From Narthecium ossifragum (Eukaryota; Streptophyta; Magnoliopsida; Dioscoreales; Nartheciaceae): a DNA stretch of 64,000 nucleotides. Positions within the stretch are counted from its first letter, which is position 1. Each line of letters begins with the position of its first letter. The translations under genes and the position numbers were made by a program. The notes beneath the pieces were generated by a model. It searched no databases, was not told the DNA's origin, and saw only the letters and a program-made list of their open reading frames with translations. Location: NCBI GenBank assembly GCA_963920575.1, contig OY986965.1, positions 2,851,072-2,915,071 on the forward strand, in the 5' to 3' direction. Below, piece after piece: positions 41,477 to 55,074 of this stretch.

Positions 41477-43948
41477 CTTTTGGTATACCTTTTCAGATAT
41501 TCAGAAGGAGAAGTGCAAGAAGATGAAATACAGTGATGGATTTAAGAAGTCCAGGGAGGCAATGAAGAAGGTTAATTTTTATGCAGATGTTTTTTCATAA
41601 AACTTGACATTGGAAATTTAAGATCTATAATAGCTGAAGTTACTTATGCTTTGTAGATTCCTTCACCTATGGTGGCTGAGGTGGATGAGGCACTTAGGGA
41701 GACATGTGCCTCTGGGAGTGATGCGAGTGGGAGGGAGTCTGATGCTGGTGATAGATACATGCCCCAATGCAAGGTTGATGAGATATTACGCTGGATTACT
41801 GATGTCGTTACTCCAGTTCTTCGAGAACAACATGAGGCGTTGAAGTTGAAGTTGCAAGAGCAATTTGAGGCTTTAAAGCAGGAGTTTGTTTTGAAATTGG
41901 AGTTCCGAGATGAGGCTATGAAGGAGTGGATAGGGAGGTTGATGAGAGAGAACAAGGATTTGTGGAGCAGGGAGAAGGCCACTGAGGATGCTCCCCTTGA
42001 GGTGGATGGCCATGTGTTGACGTCATTCTCATGCAGGAAAGTTGTTTCTCATGCTCCCAGAGAGGAGCCCGTGTGCAGGGATGGGGATGCAGGGGCCTGT
42101 AAGGATGGGAAGAGTATTGAGCAGCCTCGGGAGGTAGTTAAGGGCAGGGATATGGCTCGACCGGAACCGGTGGTATCCGACGAGGTATGCTAGGAACTTT
42201 AATATTTCGGTTCTTCACTTACTTTACATTTGTGTTTTTTAATTCATCCTTTTGGTTCAGATTGAGAAATCAAGAAATTTAGCGGCTGCTGAAGATGAGG
42301 AAATGGTAAAAGCGGGGTCCGGACCTACTGTTGATTCCTCATCCTCAAAGTCTGAGGATTTGGTTACATATCCGCTTCCTGAATTTTGCAATTTCGACAA
42401 GAACAGGGATGAAAGCCAATTTGCTACTGATCAGGTCTGGGCAATCTATGATAATTCCGATGGCATGCCAAGATTTTATGCTCGGATAAAAAATGTCTCG
42501 ACTTCAGGCTTCAAGCTGCGGTTCACTTGGCTAGAGCACGAACCCTTCAGTGAAGCCGAGATGGCATGGTCTGATGAAGGTTTGCCTGTAGCTTGTGGAA
42601 ATTTCATATTTGGAAAATCAGAGTGGACAGAAGATAGGCTGATGTTCTCTCATGTTATGACTTGGAGAAAAGGCCCAAGAAGGAATTTGTATGAGATATA
42701 TCCTGTGAAGGGAGAAGTCTGGGCGCTTTTCAAGAACTGGGATATTAGTTGGAGCTGTGTGACGGACTATGATAGAGACTATCAGTATGAAGTTGTGGAA
42801 GTGCTCTCTGATTATGAAAAAGGTACTGACATTAGAGTCGTTCCTCTAGTTAAGATAAAAGGGTTTGTGGCCTTGTTTATGAGAGATGCAGTCGAGGGAA
42901 ATGGACTGCTTAAAATTCCTTCCAGTGAATTGCTAAGATTTTCTCACCAGGTCCCATGTTATAAATTAGTTGGGAATGAGCGGGAAGGCATTCCAGAAGG
43001 TTGCTTTGAACTTGATTCTGCATCTTTGCCCAGTAAATTTGATGAAAATTTTCCTTCCATCAGCCTTGACTGTGCTACATCGAAGGTCAAGAGTTTCCAA
43101 TCTACTGGTGAAGAGAGATTTGCATCTGGTGCAGCTGAGAAGAGAACGCAATTGAACAAGAAGAATCCAGGGAAGAAGGTAGATATAAGTAGAGAAGAGC
43201 CTGATGATTTGGCAACTAGGGTACATGTGGAAGGACTCGATCAATCGAGCTCTAGTCAACATGCTGCTGCAGAGACATGGAAGCATGCACATAATAAAGG
43301 TGAGAAACAAAAGCATCTGGATGATGATATAGATTGTTGTAGTATCAGTTCCAATAGTTCTGCTCAGCATCATGATAGCTCTTCTCGTAGATCTTCCAGC
43401 CCTGTTTGCAATGAGTATCCTGAATCAGAATTCCACAATTTTGAAGTAGAGAGGTCAAGCGGCAAGTTCCAACGTGGACAAATTTGGTCACTTTTCAGTG
43501 ATGTGGATACGTGTCCATATTATTTTGGTTATATTGAAAATGTTGAGCAGCAGGGAGAATTTAGAGTAGACATGGCATGGCTTGAGCCTTGCCCATCACG
43601 GGAGGATGAGATCAAGTGGGTGGGAGAAGATTTACCTGTTGGGTGTGGAAGATTTAAAGTTACAAATGATGTGGTGAGCTATGATAAAACTGAAACGTTT
43701 TCTCATGTGGTACGAGCAAAGCAAATTGTAAAAAGAACTCGATATGATATCTACCCAAGAGTTCGTGAGGTTTGGGCTGTGTTTAAGAGTTGGCATGTTG
43801 GATGGAAACACTCAGACCTGAAGAATGCTGATTATGAGATTGTGGAAGTCCTTTCATATACAGGTTCTGGAATCCAAGTTAAAATACTGCAAAAGGTGGA
43901 TGGTCAGTTTTCAAGCCCGAAAGGATAAAGGGCCGTGTTCTGGTCAGA

Positions 43949-45850
43949 ATGGATATTCCCGCTGATCAACACCTACGGTTTTCTCATCGGATTCCTGCAT
44001 TTAAGTTAACTGAAGAAAGAGGTGGTAACCTCCGCGGGTATTGGGAGCTCGATCCTGCATCAGTACCAGAAGTAGTGTTGTTTGAAACAGACTTGAAATA
44101 TCCGAGTAGAAATGTTTGCTATCCGTTTCCTGAATCAGAATCCCACAATTTTGAAGTAGAGATGTTTGCTGGGTCTGGATCAACCGTTGATTCCTCGCCC
44201 CCGGACAATCTGAATACCTTTTCATATCCTGATCCTGAATTTTGCGATTTCAACAAGAACAGGGACGAAAGCCTATTTGCGGCCGATCAGGTCTGGGCAA
44301 TCTATGATAATTCGGATGGCATGCCAAGATTTTATGCTCAGATAAAAAATGTCTCCACTTCAGGCTTCAAGCTGCGGTTCACTTGGCTAGACCACGAACC
44401 CTCCGGTGAAGCTGAGGTGGCATGGTCTGATGAAGGTCTGCCTGTAGCTTGTGGAAATTTCAGATTTGGGAAGTCAGAGTGGGCAGAAGATAAGCTGATG
44501 TTCTCTCATGTTATGGCTTGGAGAAAGGGCCCAGGAAGGAATCTGTATGAGATATATCCTATGAAGGGAGATGTCTGGGCGCTTTTTAAGAACTGGGATA
44601 TTAGTTGGAGCTGTGACACTGACAACGGCAGAGTCTATCAATATGAAGTTGTCGAAGTGCTCTCGGATTATGAAAAAGGTTCTGACGCTAGAGTTGCTCC
44701 TCTAGTTAAAATAAAAGGGTTTGTGGCCCTGTTTATGAGAGATACAAACAAGGGAGCTGGACTGCTTAAAATTCCTTCCAGTGAAATGCTAAGATTTTCT
44801 CACCAGGTTCCATGTTATAGATTAACTGGGAATGAGCGGGAAGGCATTCCAGAAGGTTGCTTTGAACTTGACTCTGCATCTTTGCCCAGTAAATTTGATG
44901 AAACTTTTCCTTCGATCAGCCTTGATAGTGCTACAGCGAGGTTCAAACGTTTCCAGTATACTGTTGCAGAGAGATTTGCATCTGGTGCAGCTGAGAAGAG
45001 CACACAATCGAAGGAGAAGAATCCAGGTAAGAAGGATATAAGCAGAGAAGAGCCTGCTGATTTGGCAACTAGGGTACGTGTGAAAGGACTCGATCAAGCG
45101 AGTCCGATCGTGCTGCTCAGTGCTCAGCATCATGGTAGCTCTTCTCTTAGATCTTCCAGCCCTGTTTGCTATGAGTATCCTGAATCAGAATTCCACAAAT
45201 TTGAACAAGAGAGGTCAAGCGACAAGTTCCATGGCGGACAGATTTGGGCACTTTTCAGTGACGTGGATAAATTTCCTAATTATTATGGTTATATTAAAAA
45301 AGTTGAGCAAAAAGAATTTAGGGTAGACATGGCGTGGCTTGAGCCTTGCAGGTCACAGGAGGATGAGATCCAGTGGATAGGCGAAGATTTACCCGTTGCA
45401 TGTGGAGAATTTAAAGTTACAGGTGATGTGGTGAGCTATGATACAACTGAAACGTTTTCTCATGTGGTGCAAGTGAAGCAAACTGGAAAACGGACTTATG
45501 ATATCTACCCAGTTGTTGGTGAGCTATGGGCTGTGTATAAGAGATGGTATGTTGGATGGAAATATGCAGACCTGAAGAATGCTGATTATGATGTTGTGGA
45601 AGTCATTTCCTATTCAGGCGCTGGAATCCGTGTTCAGATACTGGAAAAAGTGGATGGTTACAGCACAGTTTTTATGCCGGTAAGAAACGGTATTGTTCTG
45701 GCCAGAATGGATATTCCCACTGATCAACTCCTGCGGTTCTCTCATCGGATTCCTGCATTTAAATTAAGTGAAGAAAGAGGTGGCAAGCTTCGTGGGTATT
45801 GGGAGCTCGATCCTACATCAGTACCAGAAGTTTTGATGCTTGAAATCTAA
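43949..45850 (+). CDS. Second half of gene D: A-like double DUF3444 segment
   Basis: Open frame of 633 codons (first ATG 43949). After about 70 residues that finish the previous DUF3444, the sequence from about 44167 onward is nearly the same as gene A from 15355 (about 95% by eye). The linker between its two domains lacks about 120 bases present in A (around 45105-45120). It ends TSVPEVLMLEI. It could be translated only if initiated internally; listed separately to mark the open segment. Confidence 0.6.
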   Translation: MDIPADQHLRFSHRIPAFKLTEERGGNLRGYWELDPASVPEVVLFETDLKYPSRNVCYPFPESESHNFEVEMFAGSGSTVDSSPPDNLNTFSYPDPEFCDFNKNRDESLFAADQVWAIYDNSDGMPRFYAQIKNVSTSGFKLRFTWLDHEPSGEAEVAWSDEGLPVACGNFRFGKSEWAEDKLMFSHVMAWRKGPGRNLYEIYPMKGDVWALFKNWDISWSCDTDNGRVYQYEVVEVLSDYEKGSDARVAPLVKIKGFVALFMRDTNKGAGLLKIPSSEMLRFSHQVPCYRLTGNEREGIPEGCFELDSASLPSKFDETFPSISLDSATARFKRFQYTVAERFASGAAEKSTQSKEKNPGKKDISREEPADLATRVRVKGLDQASPIVLLSAQHHGSSSLRSSSPVCYEYPESEFHKFEQERSSDKFHGGQIWALFSDVDKFPNYYGYIKKVEQKEFRVDMAWLEPCRSQEDEIQWIGEDLPVACGEFKVTGDVVSYDTTETFSHVVQVKQTGKRTYDIYPVVGELWAVYKRWYVGWKYADLKNADYDVVEVISYSGAGIRVQILEKVDGYSTVFMPVRNGIVLARMDIPTDQLLRFSHRIPAFKLSEERGGKLRGYWELDPTSVPEVLMLEI

Positions 45851-47459
<1,609 letters not shown>

Positions 47460-48282
47460 AGGGCATCATGGGAATTAATTACCTCGGATTTCCCTCCAAA
47501 ATCGCTCCCCATCACACCCTCTACTCCGATCCCTCCCGCCGTCTTCCCGCCTTCCTCTTTCTTAGTCCATCGTCAAGACCACTTCTTGATCCCAAAGGCC
47601 CATCTTTTCTATAGAGGTCTATCACTTTGATCGAATCGGGATATCGGGTTCTTTCCAGAAGCGTTTGCTCTGCTGGGGTTTCGATTTCACTCACTTTGGA
47701 TCCATTAGTTCCCAAGGCTTAGATCTGGTAACTTGTTATCATCTTTTATCACTTCTTGGTTCCCTGAAGATTCGGATTTTCGACCCTTTTTGGATGCTTA
47801 GGGTTCTTGACTTCGTTTGGGTTTTCAGTTTAACCCTGTTGATCGGGGAATCACCAGGTGATTTCGAAGTGACGCCTCCTGGAATATCGATTCCAAGGTA
47901 TCTGGCAAGTTGTATTTTTCTTTAATGGCATTGGTTTCCAAGAGATGGATTTTTAAACCCCCCAAACTCTTACTGATGATTGACTGGAAATTGTGTTTTG
48001 GGGGTTTGTTGCCTTCTCAGTTTGATGCATTCTTGATGCGCTGAACCTGGTAACCGCTGGAGATTATGATGAAATTCAAGTTTTAGATATCGATTTCCAT
48101 GCATATGGTAAGTTCTGTTTCTCTTTATGTGCTTTTAGTTGTCAAAAGATGTATTTTCTCTGTTTTTCTTCCTTTTACGGTTTGGTCTCAATGCCTTATC
48201 TCTACTGATAGTCACCTGGAAAATGGCTTATTCGTTGCTGGATTTCTTGTGTAATGTTTAATTCCAGTTTTGATCACAGAAC
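47460..48282 (+). promoter_or_regulatory. Promoter and untranslated 5' exons of the BRCT gene (module, copy 5)
   Basis: CCTCGGATTTCCCTCC, CCTCCCGCCGTCTTCCCGCC, CGTCAAGACCACTTCTTGATC, TCACTCACTTTGGATCC and AGATCTGGTAACTTG define the block shared with genes B-D. A segment at about 48055-48110 would encode AGDYDEIQVLDIDFHAYG before a GTAAGT donor, but has a stop upstream in frame, so it is leader here. Whether it represents an older coding exon is unknown. Confidence 0.55.
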
Positions 48283-51200
48283 ATGGCATCCGCTGCAGAC
48301 CATGAAGAGACCCAAGTTTTGGATGTTGGTTCCCCGGCTTCTGGTAATCTGTTTTCCCATGATTTTTTCATTTTATTATCCACTGATCGTTTTTTTTTCT
48401 ATTCATGTTTTTTGGATACTGATGATTGACTGGAAATTGGCTTATAAATTGCGTTTAGTGTATGTTTATTTTTGGACCTTGCAATTGAATGTAGGTGTTA
48501 ATTTAGAAGATCCAATTTGCGATGGTGCTGGTGGGATGGGTCTTAATGGGAGTACAGTGCCATTGGACGACACCCAGAATTTGTTCTTCACCGAACTGGG
48601 GAGGGAAGGCCTTAGTTTATATGGCGAGACCCAGGCACTTGATGATCTGGACTTTGATGACTATTATGTGAACAATGGGATTGATGATGGGGGGAAGACA
48701 CAGTTGGTTGATGAGGATGAGGGCACTGTTATTGGTGATGATGGAATAACAGAGAGAACTGAGCTTCTAAGTGATGGCGACGATATATTGGATGATGGGG
48801 CTAGCCCACCTGAACTGGATGGTTTCACAGGTGAGGGGAGTTCAGGAGGCGAGGAAGCAGGCATGGAGAAGAAGCAAGCTGATCAAGAGAAGAAGGCCGA
48901 CAGGATGGATTCAAATGCTTTGACTGACAAAGAGGGTGCTCCAGGTAAGTGTTTGAATCCCTCTTCATTAATTTGTTCGCTTCGAGTTGGGCTGTCCCTT
49001 TATGACATCTTCCAATTCTGCTCATTGTTGAAAGTTTTGGTTTTCAATAGTTTTGTTAGCGATACCCCAATGCGAATTCCATATTCCTATTTTAATTGTA
49101 ACAACAAATGCTTGTTGTTTAATACTAGGCTCATTCAAAAAAATTCAACAGGTCCTTCAACTTTTCGACCTTTGACGTACATAGGCCGAAAGTAATCTGA
49201 TGTTAATGCTCCAAGCAACGACAAGCTGATAACAGCAGGCTATGTGCAGTATGGCACTAAAATCTGATAAAAATGTACTAATCACAATTTAGTGTAACGA
49301 TAGACGAGCACTTGGCTTCTTTGTCGAGCAAATTCTGATGTGACAAGTTACAGTAGGATATATACTTTTGATCTATAATTTCTTATCGCATGTAGCTTTG
49401 ATGAGACAAGGGACATGTTCATCAAAGCTAAAGTGGACTATACATATCTGTTCTAGGTATTAGGAAATATGAACCTTGGTTTGAGACCTACTTTTAAATT
49501 TTCAGTATGAAAACAGAATATTACATCGCAGTAGTTTTTTTCCCCTCTTTTTGGGTTTCACATATTGCAGATAACATGAGATTAGGATACACATATTTTT
49601 TATATTGATCAGACAATGTATGATTTTCTACCATTCTCATCCTTGTCATGGCTTCTTATGTCATTCTTTGGTTTAGAATGTTTCTGCATCATAGTTCTTT
49701 TGTATTAGAATGAGTATGTAATTTTTTATTGTTGTTGCAAGGCCACTGTAACCGTGCAGCCTCTTATGTTCATGATTCAGATTTTCTGGTTCTTGTTTTT
49801 CAGCTGCTTCTTTTTTCTCTTCGTCACATCTGCCTCTTTGATTTTTATTTATTTTAATCTTGAGCAGGTTTAACCATATTACAATATGTTGCAATAGGTG
49901 ATCATATTTCTCCTCAATCACTGCCTGGTGGTGGTTCTTGTAAGTCTGACCCTGGTGTGTAAGCTTCTCTATGACCTTCTATTGGTTGTCTTTATTTCTT
50001 CTAGTTTCTTCAGCATAGTTGATGCCTGAAAATTGAAATTTATGGAAAATAAATCTGCTGTACTGACATGCAATTTTTCATCATCTTCTTTCAGGATCTG
50101 GAAAGAGGAGTTTTGCTGCAGTTCGTGCAGCATCATTGCGGTCTTCTGGTCTTGCTGCTGCTCGTAGTTTTACTCCTCAGGCAGCCAGAAACACCTTAAA
50201 TTGTTCTCCTGTTCATGATGAATTTGGTAACAAGCAAAATGGTGCTTTAGGTGCACAGATTGATGTGAAGAGTTTTGACATGTGTGCTAGAGATTTAGCT
50301 AGCCTAGACTGCAGGGAAGATGAAACAGACTTGGACTCTGAGAATGAGAATTCTAATAGGTGCAGACAGAATTATTTGACAGGTGAAACTATGAGCAGAA
50401 TTAAGAATTCAAGGGTCAAGAAGCTTTTTTTTGAGGTCACACCTGAGGAAGAAACCACAAGCAAGATGGATGGCATAAAAGGGGAAGCTCCTCATTTGCA
50501 TTTTTCAGATTCTGCTATTGCTGGATTAAGTTATGTTGATTCACAAGAACCGGGTGAGCTGTCCCAAGCTAATGCATTGGACATTGTGGATAAGCTTCTT
50601 GTTGTTAATGATGTGGGATTATCTCAAAAAGTTGACCCTGCAAATGATCTGGTGAAGTCTCCTCCAGCTTCAATTGCAAAAGGAGTTCAGTCTTTGGCTA
50701 AGAGGGTTGATCTAAGAAGTCCACTTGGAAAAGAAGGAATTTTCGACTGGTTTGACAATCTGGAGGATGAGGGAGGAGGTGAATTTTTCAGTAAAAGGAA
50801 AGACACATTTTTTAAAAACAAAAGCTGTCGCCAGAAATCGCATAGCCAACCACCAAAGTCTGGGCATTTCAGCTTTCAAACAATCTGTAATGCAGTAGAT
50901 AAGATTACAGGAAAAGAATTTCTAACCCTCAAAGCCAATCGGCAAGTTACCAACCTAACTCGATCAGATTCACGAATAATGGTGCGCAATTCAGATCTAA
51001 GTGGAGAGGTACATAATCCAAAAAAGAAGACAAAGAAGAATATTTTGATGGATATGGATGAGCATTCAAATCCAAAGTCTCCAGAGCAGCTTGGAGTAAC
51101 TGATGCTGGTGAAGATCTGGGTGGTATATGTGTCATAGGCCCTGATACTCAGATGGCAGCTGAAGCCATGGAGTCCTTAGGTCATGGCTCTCCCCCTAAA

Positions 51201-54200
51201 GATGAACAAAATAACAGCGCAAATCCAGCAGCTGAAGTCATGCCTACAGAATTAAGCAAAAATGCAGCAAAAGGAAAGGTGCTTCAAAGAAATGTTTGTC
51301 CTGGAAAGAGGACTTCCTCTACTCATTCAGAAGGTACCGTGAGGCGATCTAAACGAACAAAGACGCTTGGTGGAAAAGCTAATAAGTGTAGTGTTCGTGA
51401 TAATAGAGAAAAAGCTGGGAACACACGAGGAGGAAAGCTTTTGGAGAATTCTAGTAACTCAAAAAGCAAAAAGAAATTGGAGGCAATGTCTGGAGTAACA
51501 AAATTAAAGGAGGAGAATATGATGATTGACAATTATTCAAGTGCTAGGAGATGTTGTAATGCAAATGAATCCTCTAATTCTACCAAGAGAGACAAGGCTC
51601 AGGGAACATTGGACAGAACCTTTGTGGGAGAGTTTGACGAACTCAACAGTTTACTGACATCAAATGGGAAGTTTTTGAGTCGCAATGTTACCCCTATCGC
51701 TCATCGGACCAGGCATTCAAAAATGGTGAATCAAATGAAAGTTTGTAGAGCTTCATCAGGCGACGGAAAATATACTAATAAATTGATGGATTTGAACATT
51801 CCTGGCGACATGAAAGGAGAGGATAAGCTCATCACAGATGGATCTGAATTAATTGTGCCTAAGATGAACTGTTCTAATATAGCTTCAGATATGGCAATAG
51901 GTTCTAATGCAGATTCAGACCAAACTACACTTCAAAAGGAATTAAAGAATCATCCTGAGGAGCTGAATAATGAAGACGGACATGAAGAGGCAACTAAAGC
52001 CAGCATGCTAGCAGAAGGTGCGTTCAGCCACCCTAAGCGAAAGAGGTCATGCAAGACTTCATTACCAATTCCAAGCAGTAAGCCGAACTTGAAGAATCCA
52101 TCCTTGGCAGTTGATGGTTTCTCGGTGGCAAGACAGCAACCTTCTGCAATACCACAGAAGAAAGTATTTATAAGAAGTGTTCGTCAAATTTTAGATAAAA
52201 GAATCCAGAAAAGAAGATATGTTTCTATGCACATGCGGATCGAAAGTGAGAATATGCCTTCTGGAGACCTTGCAAGAGCAAGATCCTCATCAGATTATTT
52301 TTCATCTAAATTTTCTGCAAATAAGGAGTACAAGAAATGTTTGCCTATGCGAAGTACTGATCATATTGGTTCCGATGCTGTTAAGAGCTGTTCTGCTGTC
52401 ACAAATAACAAGTTGCTTCATAAAGAAGTTACCCTATCCAAGCAAGGCGCGGATTCATCTTCTCATGCTCAAGAAGATGTCATACATGATGGATCACTGA
52501 CAGAAAAAGGTCAATACTTGAGTTCGATGTGGACTGGACCTTCTAAAGATGCTAATGCGGTTTCGCCTGTTTGTATGGCTCAGGAACCATCAAGAATATT
52601 TGGCAAAAAGTCGGCCATTGCTAGGGAGCTCATTAGGCTAGAAGCTACAGCACCAACTCAGATATTGAAAGATGTAAGAAGAAGGAAAGATATGGCCAGG
52701 ATCCGTGTTTTATTCAGCAATCATTTGGATGAGGATATAACTAAGCAGCAGAAAAAGGTAACGTTTTAGTTTCAAACTTTAAATAGTTTCGAGTATTTAT
52801 TATGACAACAAGTACATGACAAATGCTGACTCATGCTAGCTTTTTTACTGCAGATTATGTCACGCTTAGGAGTTTATGTGGCATCCTCTATTTCAGATGC
52901 TACACATTTTGTTACAGATAAGTTTGTGCGCACGAGGAACATGCTAGAAGCTATTGCTCTGGGTAAACCTGTTGTGACTCATATGTGGTTGGAAAGCTGT
53001 GGACAGGCTAGCTGTTTTATTGATGAGAAAAATTACATATTGAGGGACCTTAAGAAAGAAAAAGAAATAGGGTTCAGCATGCCTGTTTCATTGGCTCGTG
53101 CATGCCAGTGCTCGCTCTTACAGGTTATTACTAATATCTGTGGGCTTACTTTAAGATAATTGTCGATTAGCATGCTCCTAGTAATGCCTCTCTAATCATG
53201 TTATAGTTTGTGACTCCTGTGTACGCATTGTTGTATTTTAGGGTAGAAGAGTATTCATCACTCCAAATGTAACGCCTGATAGGGAACTGATTGCAAACCT
53301 CGTCAAAGCAGCTCAAGGCCAGGTATGGGCATGTTGGCAGTCAAGTTTTGAATTTAGAGGGTAACCTGGATGCCCGCACATGTGGGCTAAATTGTTTTTG
53401 AATTTAACATTTCGACTGAGATATCTAATTTTGGTAAACAAATAGCAGAAATACATTTTCCAGCAGCTTTCTTTTTCTAGAAAATTTTCACTAATTGAAG
53501 TATTGAAATACCTGATTCTCACCAAGTCCAACTTGAACTTATTTCAGACTTTGATCCTGGTAAAAATTGCTAAAGATAATTTCTAAGTTTCCATTTTTGG
53601 ATGGACAGAAACAGACCTGTTATTATTTTTTTCATAATTCTGGCCAGAAGTTGTGTATGGATTAGAATGTCCCTTGTAGTGTTGAATTAGTCGATGTAGA
53701 TTTTGTGTGTTATTGTACGGCAAGTTTTTCTCCTTGATCAAGGCAAATCTTGTCATCACATGTATCTGTTCTCTATTTTTTCTTCTCTGTGGAGTCCTCC
53801 ATGAGCTAGCTGCTGCTTTTCCTCTTGTGGAGAATAAGGAGAATTGAGGGCAGCATTTCCGATTCAATTATTCTTCCTGCATGCTTTATGAATTAGATAC
53901 CTAGAGATCCCATGTAATCTAGGCTATTAAATCCACTCCAATTTTTCTTCAGCCAATGGAGAGAATTCAGAGATCTGCAATGAAGGATGACAAAGTAAAT
54001 GACGACCTTTTGATTATTTCTTGTGAGGAAGACTACTCAAAATGCATCCCTCTGCTTGAGCAAGGTGAGATACCTTTCATAACATCTGATACTTTAGAAA
54101 TGCAAGAAATTGAGTTCTTATCAAGCATTTCTCGCATATTGAATCCCAAATTGCAGGTGCAGAAGTTTTCAGCCCAGAGCTCATACTCAACGGTATTGTA

Positions 54201-54409
54201 ATTCAGAAGCTGGAGTTCGCCAGGTTGGTATGCAACTATGGATACAAGGATTTAGTGCCAAATTGAGCTGACCTCCTTAGATTTTCACAATTTTTTCCAT
54301 CATGTGCAGGCATCGCCTTTTCTTGGATCATGTTAGAAGAACGCGCTCGACAATCTGGTTGAGAGAAGAAAATGGCAATCAATTTGTTCCTGTGACCAGA
54401 TGTGCATAG
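48283..54409 (+). CDS. Tandem-BRCT nuclear protein, DNA-damage-response type
   Basis: Nine exons with matching phases: 48283-48343, 48495-48944, 49898-49954, 50095-52757, 52854-53123, 53242-53322, 53953-54064, 54157-54223, 54310-54409, giving 3861 bases and about 1286 residues. Start ATG at 48283. The N-terminus is acidic with four TQ motifs (Thr10, 47, 66, 89: TQVL, TQNL, TQAL, TQLV). A long unstructured, Lys/Arg-rich middle has RRSKRTKT-type nuclear signals. The C-terminus has BRCT-1 (about 1056-1150, with THMWLESC around its conserved Trp) and BRCT-2 (about 1168-1286, GRRVFITP ... LEFARHRLFLDHVRRTRSTIW). Tandem BRCT repeats bind phosphopeptides, and TQ sites are ATM/ATR targets, so an MDC1/PTIP-like adaptor role in repair is likely but inferred. 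The 57-base third exon is the least certain. Confidence 0.87.
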
Positions 54410-55016
54410 TACATTCGATGTTCAATGACCTTTGCATCTTTACTTCGAGCCAAAGAATCAAAAGTTAGTCATCAGGGATTTCACCGAAGTTTACTTTTGC
54501 ATTCTCATCAAAGGCTTTATAGTGCTGCTTCATGTACAATTAGCATAGAATAGATTGCAATGTATTTATCTGGACTTCTTAGGAAGTGAGAACTCCTCGA
54601 TCGCTTAAATGATATCAGTTCTCTTTTCCCGGTCTCCATTGATGCCGTCGATGGCAATATATCTTGTCAAATTGTGGTGCTTGGATATGCTTGGCTTTCG
54701 AAATACATGATCTATTTCTTTGTATTTTCCTTGCTAGATTTCTTATATATATAGTTTCATTGTGTGTTTTTCTTTAAGAAATAGAGACTAATCGCATGGG
54801 GACACGCGTCAACAATCCATTCGTTTGTTTATGCGTTTTGTGTTAGAGATGGACACCCATCGCATAGAGACACGTGTTAGCATCCCATGGGTGTCAGTTG
54901 TGTTAGATACACGTGTCAACATTCTGTTGGTAAGTATCATGTCCCGTCATCCTGGATAGCACACCTGATCATCAGGAGGTCGTTAAGAATTACTATAACG
55001 GCCACTTTCGTTGGCC
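54410..55016 (+). other. Spacer between the BRCT and carrier genes
   Basis: 3' flank of the BRCT gene to about 54600. Imperfect direct repeats of a GACACGCGTC/GACACGTGTTA block occur at about 54798, 54868 and 54908. No further gene. Confidence 0.5.
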
Positions 55017-55024
55017 CTATAAAT
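55017..55024 (+). promoter_or_regulatory. TATA box of the carrier gene
   Basis: CTATAAAT lies 51 bases before the ATG, preceded by GGCC and followed by a short leader. This spacing leaves a leader of roughly 25 bases. Confidence 0.6.
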
Positions 55025-55074
55025 CCCCGTCAATCTTGTCGGGAAACCATTTTCGTAGAAGAGAGAAGGCGACC

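Larger units (their letters stand above)
40475..45850 (+). pseudogene. Coiled-coil protein with four DUF3444 domains, one frameshift (gene D)
   Basis: Exons: 40475-40538 (basic N-terminus, SKRRWEEPRVD), about 41497-41571, 41657-42184 (coiled coil, LKLQEQFEALKQE) and 42261 onward. The large exon encodes DUF3444-1 and -2 and stops at 43926-43928, because about 7 bases present in genes A and B are missing near 43906 (GATGGT-CAGTTTTC). In the restored frame it runs on to 45850 with the end of DUF3444-2, a short start of another second-type domain (YPFPESESHNFEVEMF), then two more full DUF3444 domains nearly identical to those of A. The second exon corresponds to PMD exon 2 of C joined directly to its exon 4, so the PMD is deleted. 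No J domain. A four-domain fusion of two gene copies, probably inactive as a whole. Confidence 0.75.
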
